Origin: Sphagnum compactum
Lineage: Eukaryota; Bryophyta; Sphagnopsida; Sphagnales
Assembly: GCA_965153455.1 (NCBI GenBank)
Contig: OZ234497.1
Location: 14,990,302 to 15,054,301, forward strand
DNA length: 64,000 bases
Direction: 5' to 3'
Position numbers and translations under genes: made by a program. Within the stretch, counting starts at the first letter, position 1; the number at the start of each line of letters is the position of its first letter. Positions 36,301 to 49,460 of the stretch are shown here, one piece after another. The notes beneath the pieces are model-generated. The model had not been told where the DNA came from. It ran no database searches and saw nothing but the letters and a program-made list of their open reading frames with translations.

Positions 36301-39300
36301 TTAATAAAAGGAACAATTAAAAAGTACCCACCTTTTTACGAAAGGGTATTAATTTAGGCCAAGAATGGTGAATATGAGTTTTAGGAATTTAAAATTTGCA
36401 TGCATCCAATGAGATGGCTAAACATGGATTTAAGAAGGCTCGTCTTTTTATTGGCCCAAGCTAATGGATAGGCATGTGTAGATTTTGGGTGCACCCATCC
36501 AATTGATGGGTTGTTTTGAAATTTAACCATCTACTTGTTGGGTTTCTTTTCAAAATATGAATGTTGGGTAATTGATTTAATCATGTCTTTCATCATTTTA
36601 TTTTTTTGGGTTATCACTTGCCTTTTTGTATCATGGGGTTTCATATCATTATAAAATATAAAAAACAATTCATATGATTAATTTTTTAAATGAAATTTGT
36701 TTGATAAACATACAAATAATCAACTTCAAGTCCTTTAAATCTTATTAAAATGAGATTTGAAAAATTATGCAAGAATTTATTAAAATAAAACATGTCAATT
36801 TTTAAATAAATATAAAATTTTGTATTTTGTTTTGATATATAAATGTTTTAAATTTATTTTATTTTATTTTTAAAACTTCAATAAGGATTTGATGAAGATT
36901 TAATAACAAAAATCAATGAAATTATTTTTTAATTGATTTGTTTTATTTTTATTGTTGTTGCGTTTTATGTTATAAAAATTTATTATTGCCCTAAGATAGT
37001 AGACTTGCATTTTTGATTTTAGGTTTTACCAAGCATGTATGAGGCAAACACAACTAGTTTCCTTGGGGGGTTGAAGGTAGAGGGATGTGGACATAAAATT
37101 TTTTAATTTGTGTGTTCCCACCATGTTCCCAATGTGTTTTCACATGTTCTTCAAGTTTCCAATGTGCTTTTAATGATGTTCCTTGAGTTGCCCACTGTGT
37201 TCCCCAAGAGTGTTCCAAATATCACCAAATTTTATCCCATACAAGTTGTCAAAAGTTCTCTCCCTTTCACCTATAAAGGAGTAGCAAAGGGGAAGCATTA
37301 CATCTTGACATAAAAACTTCTATTCTAATGAACCCCAAAAAAATTATTTTTATGGGCCAATCAAAATGACTCATTACAAAAAGAGAAAAAAAAGGGAAAA
37401 AACTTGTCAAGACCCCATCTAATACATATAACGAACAAATAAAAACAACAATTGTCATGAAATTTGGGTCAAGAAAGAAGGCAAAAGATGTTTTTTTTAA
37501 TCTATCTTATTAGAATTTTTTTAACACCATATACATGAATAGATTTGCAATATCTTTTACACTAATTTGCATTCCCTTTTTTTTCAATTCAATTGAATTT
37601 GAATCCAATTTAATTCAATTGGAAATAAATTTTAAAATTTTAATTCAATTCAAGTTGCATGCAATATCATTCAATTTTTTCATTCAACTGGAACTTGATG
37701 TCCATGAAATAAATTCTTTTTTCCTATGGTAAAACAGTACCTTATGGTAAAATAATTTAGAACAACCAAGAATAGCTTATGATAGAATAACCAACAATAA
37801 CCTATGCCTCTCTTTAGTAGTAAGTTGCATTTAGTTTCACTTTCCTATGCACCTTTAACAAGTAGCATGCTATCTTTAAATCACATGGTGAGATCAAGAT
37901 TACACATTTTTTTTAAATAAATTCTTAAATCGCTTGAAATCATTATGTTATCAAAAATTATGCACATTTTTTGAGACCAGACTTGGTCTCAATTTATGAT
38001 ACACTCATGGTTTATGGTGATCCTACCTTAGAAACTTGGAATCAAATTATCCACAATCATGCATGACCAGTGTTATATGATGTACATGTCTAAGTTAGGT
38101 GCATATAGAAACTTGGAGGTAAACTATGTGTATATTGTGCATAGGCTACTATAAGAACACCAAACCTTACAACTAGTGCATTAAACTCCTTTTACAATTT
38201 TTGGCTTTGTTGCATGCCTCATTTTCATTGAAACCCCACTAAATTGACATGGACTTCCCCTGTCAACATGAGATTCACAGACTATGACCACACTCCACCT
38301 GGCCCAAAACGAACTTTTGAAATTTTTGATGCATCAAATTTTTAAAAACCAGTTTTGGCTAATCAAGTGTTTAGGGGTTAAAACTTAATAAGAAAGCTCT
38401 GGAGAAAAGGGCTTTTCTGACAGCCATGAAACCTGTCAAAGTGAAATGGCAGGTCTTGTTCAATAGATGACAATTGGACCTATTCAGATGAGCACCATAA
38501 AAGGGCAAGCAGAGGCTACTTCCCAACTTCCTAACTGACAAGGTGCCACAAGACTCAGTCTGGCCTGGATACATATTCACTATGGTCCCCATAATTCCTG
38601 GAGTCAATTTTCAGTGCTAATCTTTTGTTAGCCTTTGGGTCTCAATCATGTGCTCTAGAGCTCTTTCTATACAATGGAGAGTTGCAAGATCTGAAGTTGT
38701 ACCTGTAGATAATAATGGTTGTTTGTTTTTTCCATTGTTACCAAGCAGGGTGTGATTTGGCGAGTAAGGTTTACCCAGATCTATTACTCTATTGGGTATC
38801 AGAATCTTTGTGATCAGATTTTGATCTTGTACACCCAAAATACAAATTCTCACATCTGGTTGCTGATGTCAAGTTTCTTTTCTCAGTTTTTACAACTCTT
38901 GAGCTTTGTAGTTTGTGTCTAGGTGCCAATCAATAATGGCATTTGCATTCAATTCACCAATGGCCAAGTCATTACATTTCTTAAGGAGCGCATGCTGAAT
39001 TCATCAGTGCCACGAAAGAATGTATTTCTTGCCATACATAAGATTGGTTTCCTCATTGAAAGTGCAAAATATTTGCCTATTTCTACAATTCTAGTGTAAA
39101 AGTGTGATGTCAATGATTTCATGTAGAACTCTTGGCTACAGGAAAAAAGTTGGGTGCCCATTTATTTCAGGATACTGATCCATAAAATTGCAGTTCCACA
39201 TGTTATTTCCAGCCTTATTGCATCTATTCAATATTGAGAGTAATTTTTGAAGTAGATGATTCAAGGTGTTGCAACTCTGTTGAATCATCTAGTAATCCAA

Positions 39301-39410
39301 ATTGTACATTTTGAAACATGGGGTGTGGGGGACATTGATTCATCATTTATCACAAACTCTTCAATCATGTCAATAATGTGGTCCAGTTGCTGAAGTAACA
39401 AATTGTCACT
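33351..39410. other. Intergenic region between the bZIP and LanC-like genes
   Basis: Mostly AT-rich. At 33595-33900 two short plus-strand open stretches flank donor- and acceptor-like sites but match no family. GTTCCCAA-rich words occur at 34455-34690 and 37105-37215. An imperfect inverted repeat of ACCTACCTAA-type words lies at 35110-35220. A C run (about 23 Cs, then GCG) lies at 36220-36254. A stretch at 38690-39160 has protein-like pieces in broken frames and may be an old pseudogene. No intact gene seen. Confidence 0.45.
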
Positions 39411-42008
39411 ATGGCACAAATTCGCCTTCCAGAAAAACCTGGCGAACACTCTTCACACAACGTATATTTTCCATGGCAAGAAATTCGCACTTTTCCAAAC
39501 AAGATGAATGATTACAAGGTGAACATACGAGGAACAGAGGAAGAGGTTGAGGAGTCTCAGAGGGTAGAACTGAATCACATAACTGCCCCACTCGTGGCTC
39601 TTAAGTATCCACTTGAGTTGCGAGAACATTCATTTCCAAGATCACACCGCTTTCTCAAGTCTGCACTTGCTCTCAAAGCTGAGGTCAGAAAAACTTACTC
39701 TCAGCCTTCTATGTATGCTTCAGTGGTTCTAAACTGCCTTCGAGTCATGCCTGAGTTCCATGCCTGCTTCAGAGATTTCTTTCAGCTCATGATGTATGTG
39801 ACGCTGCACACAATCTGGATTGCAATTGGGATGGCCATTGGCATAATATGTGGGGTGAGACAAAATTTGCAGAAGTATCTGAGATCAACTTGAGTGTCTA
39901 GGACACCAGAAGTATAGTTCTTCTTGTGATGTGTGCAGCAATTATATCATGCAGGACTTGCTCAAATGAATGACTTTAAGAATTTGCAGGTGATACAAGC
40001 TACATGGAAGAAGAATGGCCCAAGAGTATCTAACCCCACTTTGTATGTGGGGACACTTGGGACAGCATTCATGTGCTTCAAAGCTTATCTAACAACAGGA
40101 AGCAAACAAGATCTCATAGATTGCTGCGACATTGTAGACAGCTGCTGTGCTGCAGCCATGACTGTGGAACAGTGAGTACTGTAACTCACTTGATTTCGCA
40201 AGTTTCCAAACCCTAACCCAAGCATTGAAGCATATTGTATAGTATGCAGGATGATTGATCATACTTTCCTGAATGGCAATTGTGATGTTGTAGCTTCGTT
40301 ACATAGCAGGTTAGTCTGGGTTCCATTTCATAGCTGAAGCTCATATAGGAGAGATCATTCCCAAGCTTTTCAAGGTTTTTTCAGGATTGAGTGAGAAAGC
40401 TCCTTCAGCCAGTGACAAGTTGAGTCATTTTTTGGTGGCAAGGAGCCAGGAATGTAACATTTTTGCGTGGCCAACCTGGAATCTATGCACTAGGAGCAGC
40501 AGCTGCAAAATGCAGACACAATGAAAAGCGCCTCAACTTTTTTCTCGACCTGTTTGACAAGGTCTCTCTCTCAATTTCTTTGCCAGCATCTCATACTCTC
40601 CAAGAGGGCACAAAGTACATACATACACAATTTGGTTGTTCAAGGCGATTCTCAAAAAGATATTGGCCTAATGGATGTCACTGACCTCTGCTTACAACTC
40701 AGGTTGCCAGCCAAAGGGTTCTCTCAGCAGGTCCTGCTGAGGCTGGCCATGGCTTGACATATGAGCTTCATTTTGGGCGTGTTGGATTTCTCTATGCTGC
40801 ATTGTTTATCAACAGATTCATAGGAGAGGAAACTGTCCCCTGGTGTACTCTTGTAAGTCTGAAAACCACCACCCCATGTCCCTTATGCCATTCTAATTCC
40901 CATTCTCTTCCTCTCAGGATTTGTTAACAAACAAACCTCAAAAGACTACTTGTAGTGACTGATGAAACTTTTTTGCACTGTAAGGTGAAATAATCAAGGA
41001 AAGGTTGTTGTAATTAAGATCAGCCGTCTCTTGTCTTAAGAAGATCAGCATGATCTATTAGCTGATCATTATGAGGTCCTTGTTTGACCTTTTGAAAGTC
41101 AGAAATATACCCTCTATATCGCAGGGACCTGTGGTGGATGCAGTGATGGCAGCTGGACGAGCTGGAGCCACACTCACGTCAAGCCCACTAATGTACACAT
41201 GGAAGGGGACTCGATACTTGGGTGCATCACATGGGTTGGCAGGCATCCTGCACATCTTAATGCACTTTCCACTGAATAAAGCAGATCATGATGATGTGAA
41301 GGGGGCTCTTAAGTATCTACTCAGAACCCGTTACTTCAGAGGAAACTACCCATCCAATGAACACAATACAAGAGGTGACCGGCTTGTACACTGGTGTCAT
41401 GGTGCACCAGGTGTTGCTATCACATTGTGCAAGGCTGCTGAGGTTTATCACTGCACCAACAAGATCTATTCACATAGAAATTTGTCCTCAGGGTCAGGGG
41501 GAAAAAAAATGATGTTTTAAGCTTGCACACCTGGGGAGCCATATTCATGATCTCCAGCATGCTTTCTGTGAAAGCATTCACGTACATACTGGTGCAGGGT
41601 TGTTATTGGATTTGTGCGTCACAAGTTCCCAAACCTTCACAATGACATTAATTGTACACATGGCAGGTATATCCAGAGGAAGAAGGGTTTCGAGAAGCAG
41701 CAATTGATGCGGCAGAGGTGGTATGGCAACGAGGCTTGTTAAGACGACTAGGACTTTGCCATGGTGTTAGTGGCAATGCATATGTGTTCTTGTCACTGTA
41801 TCGGCAGTTTGGGAGCAAAAAACACTTGTTTCGTGCTCGTCAATTTGCTGGTTTCCTTCACAAGCATGCACATCACTTGATAGGAAATGGGAAGATGAAT
41901 GGTGGTGACCATCCTTTCTCTTTGTTTGAAGGCTTGGCAGGTACAGTGTGCCTGTGGTTGGATGTCACAAGACCAGACAACTCACAATTCCCTGCTTATG
42001 AAATCTGA
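39411..42008 (+). CDS. LanC-like protein (LANCL/GCR2-like family)
   Basis: Zinc-containing alpha/alpha-barrel protein. Eukaryotic LanC-like proteins are known to add glutathione to dehydroamino acids in damaged proteins; plant members include GCR2/GCL. Six exons join in phase: 39411-39683, 39990-40171, 40450-40561, 40703-40852, 41125-41442 and 41667-42008, giving 458 residues, slightly longer than plant relatives. Conserved blocks in order are LYVGTLGTAF, GQPGIYALGA, YELHFGRVGFLYAALF, GASHGLAGILH, HWCHGAPGVA and LCHGVSGNAYVFLSLY, then HPFSLFEGLAG. The zinc ligands are present: Cys330 in WCHG, and Cys376 and His377 in LCHG. The first ~28 residues precede the point where relatives start (TFPNKMNDY aligns with the usual start). 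A later in-frame Met there is an alternative start. Confidence 0.95.
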
Positions 42009-43739
42009 TCCACAACTAACCATTTTTTGACAAGGTACTTACAGAGCTCAGTCTCTCTGTTGTAAGTATTGCAACGTTGCAGGAAATTACAAAAAATTGC
42101 CTCAAATGGCGAGCCGTCATTTTCAGAAAGCCTACTCTTTGGGCCTTACGTATTGGTTAGTATCCCACCTGTCTAGAATATATGGGAAAACTCTAACCAC
42201 CATACACAAAAGAAAGAAGATGCAGAGTATCAACAGAGGTTTTGTACTCCCCATTGCTTAAGTGGGACTATAGTTTCCATGATTAGATTACACCATTGCT
42301 TGCAAAAATTGTTGTGATTTTTGTTGTGCACACCATGACATTCAAAAATGCATTAAGCTTCTGTAGATGAGGTGATAGACACATGTAGCAAAAACAATGG
42401 TTTTTCTTTTCAATTTTTGGATGTAACTCAAGTTGTAACTTGTAACCAGTTGGTTGTTGGCCTTGGACAAGTAGTTGTCTTGTGTTCTTTTATGGGTGAT
42501 TAAACCAGTACTTAGAATAGGGTAGTGTGAAGAATAGGCTACCGAGGGGCTCATCGCACAATGGCTATGCCCTTGAAATGACATCCATAAAGATGATAAA
42601 TATTCAACATACTAAATTGGAAACACTTGGTGGTGGATCCTTCAGTTATGCTGGAAATGCTTCTTTAGTGGACTTCACATGACCCTAGAATGTAGGGATA
42701 CCAACCTTTGACCCTTTTCTATGCATCCTAGTTTCTCTATGAGTGTTGTGTGGGTATATACATTTACACATGCCAAATTGGTCCTTGTATGTCTAGTATC
42801 ATGGAGGGGGGATATGAATATGGTCTGGGTATGTAACTAAAGTGATCAAATCAGGTGTAAATCTGGTATTAAAACCTAAAATATGAGACTAAGTATAAAT
42901 TTGGTATCAATCCTTTTTTTTTAAAGTTGATAACAATGGATATCAACATTGGTCATGGTATATTTCATGACAATTGGGAAAAATCCAAACCATAAATTGA
43001 ATGCTCCACAGGGTACTAACAAAGACAAACAATGTTCCACAATGAACCAACAAAGACAAACAATGTTCCACATTGAACCAATAGAGACAAGCAAAAACAA
43101 ACATTGGCACCAATTGCACATTGAACCATGCACAAACATATATAGATGATTGAAAATTGAGATCATATTTGAAATCTAAAAAGTTTGAAGTCCAAATTGT
43201 TGTGCAATTTTACAACATGTGAAATTTGAACACTACACAAAATTGATGCAAAGTGTGAAGTTAAAATTCAAAATGCAAATTGCAAAGATAAGTTAAAATC
43301 AAATCCATGTCTGCAAGGAATATATTGCTACAAATCATCCTCAAAGTAATTAGATTGGTCCAATTTTTCTTCATGGACTTCAAGAATATCTACTTCAAAG
43401 TAAAAAACTCCCCAACATCCTTTTTTTTTGCACCTTCCAACCAATTCTTGTATATCATGACCAAGGCATTCAAGTTTGTGAGCCCAAGTCTACAACAACA
43501 CAAATTAATCAAGACTCTAGCGATAGAAAATATCCATCATGTTTCAATTCATGAACTAAAAATTGCCAAAATTTGTTTAGCAAGAAAGGTCACATTGGGA
43601 TATAGCCTAACATAATCTTTTCACCAAAACAAAGGTGACCTTGCATCATCATTCAAGTTCATAGCATATTAGCAATGAAAAAAAAACAACTTAGTTGAAA
43701 ATAATCCCTCATCTACCTTTGCACCTAAAATTGGAGTAT
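42009..43739. other. 3' flank of the LanC-like gene and AT-rich spacer
   Basis: The left part is the likely 3' UTR. Near 43015-43090 a short direct repeat (AACAAAGACAAACAATGTTCCACA) occurs two to three times. No gene supported. Confidence 0.45.
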
Positions 43740-44500
43740 CAAAAAAAGAATGTGGTGGGCCATTTACATCTAAAATATAAATACCTACAACATGCAAATT
43801 CAAGAAATGGTTGCATTTCACAAGCAAATGGATCAAGATTTTATTGTCATGTTTTGCTGCCTAAAGTTTAGCCTTGTCATGGCCAAGAAAATCAATGACA
43901 CATTTCAACCCTTTGAACCTTGAATCTAACATTAAGGCCAACTTATTATGAGCACCTATAGTTGTAATAGATTCCAAAAATGATAGAAAAGGGGCCAACA
44001 CACCCACTTTCTCTACAACCATATGCCCATACAAAATTTCTAGTTCATCATCAATTGTGCCATATGCAAAAGGGGGCACTTGCACAACTTGATGATTGTA
44101 ATTAGCCCTTAGTTCCATGCATATGGTAATGGCAACATTTAAAGCATTAGAAAGGAGGCAATAACCTCTTGTCTGATTTAAAACACCTTGCTTCACAACT
44201 GGCTTTAAAGTATCCACCACAGCTTGTGCAATGGCCCAAATTAATTAATCCATTAGGCATTCTTGCTTGTAAATGCAAAGATTGCTTGCAATAACAAATG
44301 TTAATTACTGCATCTATATATTGCAAAGTGTCTTGGAAAAGGACAACTATACTTGCAACAAACCTTGCTTTCATTGGATTTATGTTATAGGCAACAAATA
44401 CACAAGAATTGAAGATCAAATTTTCAACACTTCATATCCCACAATGTAACTTCCACATTCTATTCACAACATACTTCAAGCAAGAAGAGTTTGGAGCCTC
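43740..44500 (-). pseudogene. Second hAT-like transposase relic
   Basis: Minus-strand ORFs at 43861-44220 and 44147-44419 overlap in different frames. The first contains HNKLALMLDSRFKGLKC, similar to the 'MLDPRFK' block before the hAT C-terminal domain, and ELEILYGHMV-like sequence upstream. The frames are broken and the ends are undefined. Assignment is by motif likeness only. Confidence 0.45.
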
Positions 44501-44589
44501 ACAACTAAATTGCATTATGTTTCATGCCCAATCTCATCTGCTATTTTTAAAAAATGAAAAATGACCCTCCAGGTGCATCAAACAACTAA

Positions 44590-45400
44590 CCACAATTATC
44601 ATCCAATGATATTGGGTGCTAATGTTGGTTCTAGGAAGCAATATGACTTGTTGAAATGAAGTGGACATCCATTGATGGAATGACATGCAATGCTTGAAAA
44701 CGGAACAGTGTTGAAATAAGCAGGGTGGGTGGTGGACCTAGTTTCAAAGAAAACAATGATTACAACCTATAATCGTAATTACACTATACAGTGGGCCACC
44801 ACTAATGGAAAGACATTAGATGCTTGAAAAGAAGCCACATTACTTGGACAAGCACTGTGGGTGGTGGCAGTGGTTTTAAAAAGCAATATGACTACTACAA
44901 AAATAGTGGTAGTAGTAATGGAAAGATAATGGGTGATTAAAAGAAGCCATAGTGCTTGGACAAACATTGTTGGTGGTGGACTTGGTCTTAGGAAGCACAA
45001 AAACTATTGGAAAAGGAGTGGACCACCACTATTGGAAGAACAGTAGGTGTTTACAAGGAAGCTATCATGCTTGGACAAGCACTATGGGTGGTGGCAATGG
45101 TTTTAAAAAGCAAAATGGCTACTACAAAAATAGTGGATTGCCACTAATAGAAGGATGTTAGGTTGATGAAAGGAAGCCACAATGCTTAGACAAGCATTAT
45201 GGTGGCTATGGTTATAGGAAGCACATTTATTATATTGGGAAAACGATGGACCACAAAAACTGAAAAGATGTTGGGTGCTTGGAAAGAACCCACAATGCTT
45301 GGACAAGCATGTGGGTGGTGGCAACGGTTTTAGGGAACACAAATGACTACTAACAAAGAAGTGGACCACTTAATGGAATGACAAGGTATATAGGTGTCAA
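44590..45400. repeat. Satellite-like array of ~115-bp units
   Basis: About six diverged direct copies. The word (A/G)TGCTTGGACAAGCA(C/T) recurs near 44841, 44952, 45066, 45181 and 45294, spaced 110-116 bp, with an older copy near 44690. Each unit also carries GTGGGTGGTGGCAATGGTTTTA, GAAGCACAAATGACTACTA and GTGGACCACCACTAATGGAA words. Minus-strand ORFs here are repeat by-products. Confidence 0.85.
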
Positions 45401-48400
45401 GCCAAGGAGATTGGCTAAATAATAATGATTAATACAATTCATAAATCCAAGGACTTCGATGATAAATCCAGGAACTTTGACCATACATACATATACTTTA
45501 GAATCTAGCTAAACAATCAAGGACTCCAACTTGGTGAGAGATGAACAATTCGGTGAATGATGATACCTCTACATGTTAGGCCACAACTTTGAGTGTTAAG
45601 TTAAAATTTTGTGCTAGTAGAAAAAGGATTCATACACTTGAAATCAGAATAACACCTAAAATGAAGACCAAAACCAAATGCACACAACATACTAACAAAC
45701 TACCCATATGAAAAGATTGACTTCAAACTCAATGATAACAAAAATGGCCACAAAAATTGAACATGCTAAATGTAGAGTAGATAAAACCTAACTAATGGAT
45801 ATCTATGGCAATGCAAGTTGTAATGTGGAAGGCAACACTGTACATACCATCTAAAAAGTTAATTGTTCAAATTTGATTGTGGGTGACAAAATTGATGTAG
45901 TGAATTGAGCCAACCCTTGACAAGTGGGTTTGTAAATCCATCTCCAAGAGCACAAAATCACCACCTACATGCAAGAATAACCCACTCAAAATGGTGTAGG
46001 ACCCAGTGTGGGTGCTAATGGACAGAAGCAGCTAATCTTGATTGTCACAACAACCATTACAATAGATGCAAACATAATGAAAATGAAAAAAAAGGTAAGC
46101 AAGAAACATAAGCTTATAAACTAATATTCTCTTTGAAACCTTGTAAATTACATCAAGGCCATGCAAATCCAATGCATGCAGATTACTAGACCTATCATTG
46201 CAAACCAAATAGAAAAAATGTGGGTTAGGAATTGCATAGAAATTTGTCCAAGGCAATGGTAGGTAATGAACAAATTACACATGTTAGCAAAAAATCTGAG
46301 GCCATGTTTTAATTCACCAAAAATAAAACTAACACCACCTACAAGCAGAACAAACCACTCTAAATTAGACCATTGTCTTAATAGTCTAAATGCAATTTAA
46401 CAAGTGCAAGTCTTTTCAATTACACCATTAACTCAAGCATGCACAAAATTGATATTGGTTACACATTGACCTTGAAACGCAACTAGCTACAATCCATGAC
46501 ATAGGACTAAAAATTAGCTTTTTGACAACTAGTTATATTCAGATTTGTTTAATTACAACTTCAACAAAATGCTTAGTACATCACCACTAGTGTTACAAGT
46601 TCAACAATTTGATGCACAAACCTTTGCACCAAGCTACCTGATTTGATGCACTAAACCTTTCATGCACCGAACCTTCACACCTTTGCACAAGCTTACACGA
46701 ACTACTCCTCCCAAATCATGTAGTGATAGGGTCCATCCTACATGTTGCAAACAAGAAAGCTTGTAAGATCGAACATCAAAGCTTTTACAAATGCATAATC
46801 ATTTGTTAAATTAGATGTCGCAACATGAAGTTATGTTTTTTTTCAACTTTAATACCTATGAAAAAAATGTCAGATTGAATGTCAAGATGCATGGGATTAA
46901 ATTTTTGTGTTCAGAACTTTGGTGTAATTTTATGATATAAAATGTCGAGTCTATCAAGTCTTCTGTTTTAGAGGTTGGTGAGAAGTTACCAACGTCAACA
47001 ATATAGAACTTTGCATGCTATAATTATCTTGGAATAGGAGTTCGATACTTGAAGTTCAAACTGATGTTCTCCTATGGCCAAGTTTGCTAGCTGTTGAACA
47101 CCTATTTGTAGACAACGATTTTAATGCACACGTTTTTTTCTTGGCCTAAGCAAGTGAAAGTGGATGTTACATACGCATGTGCAAACTTTAATGCACACGC
47201 TCCTTCTTGCCCTTCTTTCAAAAACATCCATTCATTCTTATCAAATGTGCATCTCCATGAAAGTTAACATAATGGTCATATTTTGGAAGCGGGTAGTTGC
47301 AATTTACAGTGGTTCACTTTTTGCGACCTTATGGACTTTCTGTAGAATGTACTCTATTCAAATGCCACAAACGCATTATAAAGTCATCAATTTGACAAAA
47401 ATATTTATGGATTAAAATTTCTAACTTAAATAAGAATATTTATTAAAGGGAAATTTTCAATAAACATACACCAATCATATAGTAATGGATTTTTAAAGTG
47501 GACATATGGACTATAATCCAGGTTTTGCATTAGCATTCAAATGCATTTTATGTTATGATTTCATCTCTATATTTTTTATAGGGATTCAATATATGATACA
47601 TGATGGAAAAACAAATATGAATTGAAAAAAATTACAACAAAAACTTTAATGAACAAATAACTATGGACTTTTGAATGACCAAACTTGGACCTTATTTTCA
47701 AAAGTCCCAATCTTGGTCATTTTTTGTTGGATTGATATATCTTTTCCCTTAACCTGTATAATAAAGAGTTTTTTAAATGGGTAGCTTTTCATATGGACTT
47801 TATTAATTTGTTAATCACCACATAAGGCCCACTAAACATTGGTTTTTAACTTTTTTTTCCATTCTAATGTTCATTTTTCCATTTATATGGACTTTTGGGA
47901 TTGGGACTCTTGCCACTTTTGAACCACCGTAGCTTGCATCTACCCAAGCTCTAGTGCACATGATCACTTCTAGCAAATCTGGCATTGAGCAATGATTTGC
48001 AACAAATGTCATCAAAGGAAAAAACTTCATTGCATTATGCACATGATTTGTTGTGACAAAACATCTGTCCTTTAAACACGTGCTGTGATCATTGCATGAG
48101 GGGAAAAAAATGTGATTTGAATAGGAATTCCTTGAACCATTAGATCCAAATGAATGATGAAGATGGCACTTTAGGGTTTTGGATGGTGGATGAAAAAAAA
48201 TGGACATAATTCATAGTGCATCCACATTTTTCAAATGAAAATTGTTGAATTTTTTGTTGGATGTTCCAAACAACACCTCCTTGCATTTGATTCAATGGTG
48301 CATACAACCTAATTGGAATTTTTAGGTGAGACTTGTTAGAATTGAACTCAATTAGCTTGGGCATTGTCACCAATGCCTTAATGACTTGCATAATGCAAAT

Positions 48401-49000
48401 TTATTGGAGAAATCTTTTAATAAAATTACACATAATTTTGGGAGGCATTTTTAAAAATGTCATATCGTGCCCAAATAAATTTTTAACTTCATATTACATG
48501 TAAGTTTTTTATATTTTAAGATGCAACTTTGCTTCATACACCATGTACATTGGACCACATTTGCATGTCACAAAATACTCTTGGAATTCAAATAGACTTT
48601 GAATTTTGAAAAAATCAACTTATGGGTTTTTAATATTTTGAGTGTTTTTTTAAGTATGTTTAATATTTCCTTATCACCCAAAAAAAAATCATTGCAAAAA
48701 GGTTTTTATTTGCAAATTAAAGGGCCCTTAATAAAATGAAAATTATTTGACACTTCGCCTACCCAAGTTCAATATTCCTTTGATCCAAACATATCCTCAA
48801 ATTGGGCCCATTAATTATTCAATTTATATTTTTTCACATCCAAACTAGATGTTAAGTACAAAAATAACATGATTAACATGACATTTAAATGCCGCCATAT
48901 AAACACATGTAAAATAGTTTATAGTTTTCACCACTATTCAACATCCTTTTTGGCTCCTTGAATCCTGTTTTAACCCATCGACCCTTTTAATCTTTTTATT
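45401..49000. other. AT-rich intergenic DNA
   Basis: Short ORFs only, with no recognised domain and no clear repeat array. Confidence 0.5.
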
Positions 49001-49002
49001 TT

Positions 49003-49460
49003 ACTAAGTCCAAATTGTGTTATTTGTTAATGTCTTCATAAATTGAAGCTTTTACGAGTTGTACTAAGTGGCCACCAGGCAATCCCATGAAATGTATGAA
49101 AATTATTTTGAAATGTCAAGATTTCAAGATAGCAAGTTTTAGTCTCTCGTATTACTAAGTCCAAATTGTGTTATCTATTAATGTTTTGATAAATTGAAGC
49201 TCTTACAAGTTGTATTAATTGGCCACTAGGCAATCCCATGAAATGTATGAAAATTACTTTGAAATGTCAAGATTTAAAGGTAGCACTTGAGATTTAGTCC
49301 TCTTATTTTACTAAGTCCAAATTGTGTTATTTGTTAATGTTTTGATAAATTGAAGTTTTTACAAGTTGTACCAAATGGCCACTAGGTAATCCCATGAAAT
49401 GTATGAGAATTGCTTTGACTTTGAAATGTCAAGATCTAAAGGTAGTAAGTTTTTGGTCAT
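49003..49460. repeat. Three tandem copies of a ~150-bp unit
   Basis: Copies start near 49003, 49153 and 49308 with ACTAAGTCCAAATTGTGTTA, followed by AATTGAAGC, AAGTTGTA, GGCCACTAGGCAATCCCATG and AAATGTCAAGAT. Sequence agreement is high apart from short indels. Non-coding. Confidence 0.9.

Noticed and set aside
39409-39591. 60-codon minus-strand ORF
   Set aside because: Antisense to LanC-like exon 1.
44779-45369. Minus-strand ORFs of 73 and 88 codons
   Set aside because: Both lie in the ~115-bp satellite array and differ only as repeat copies do.
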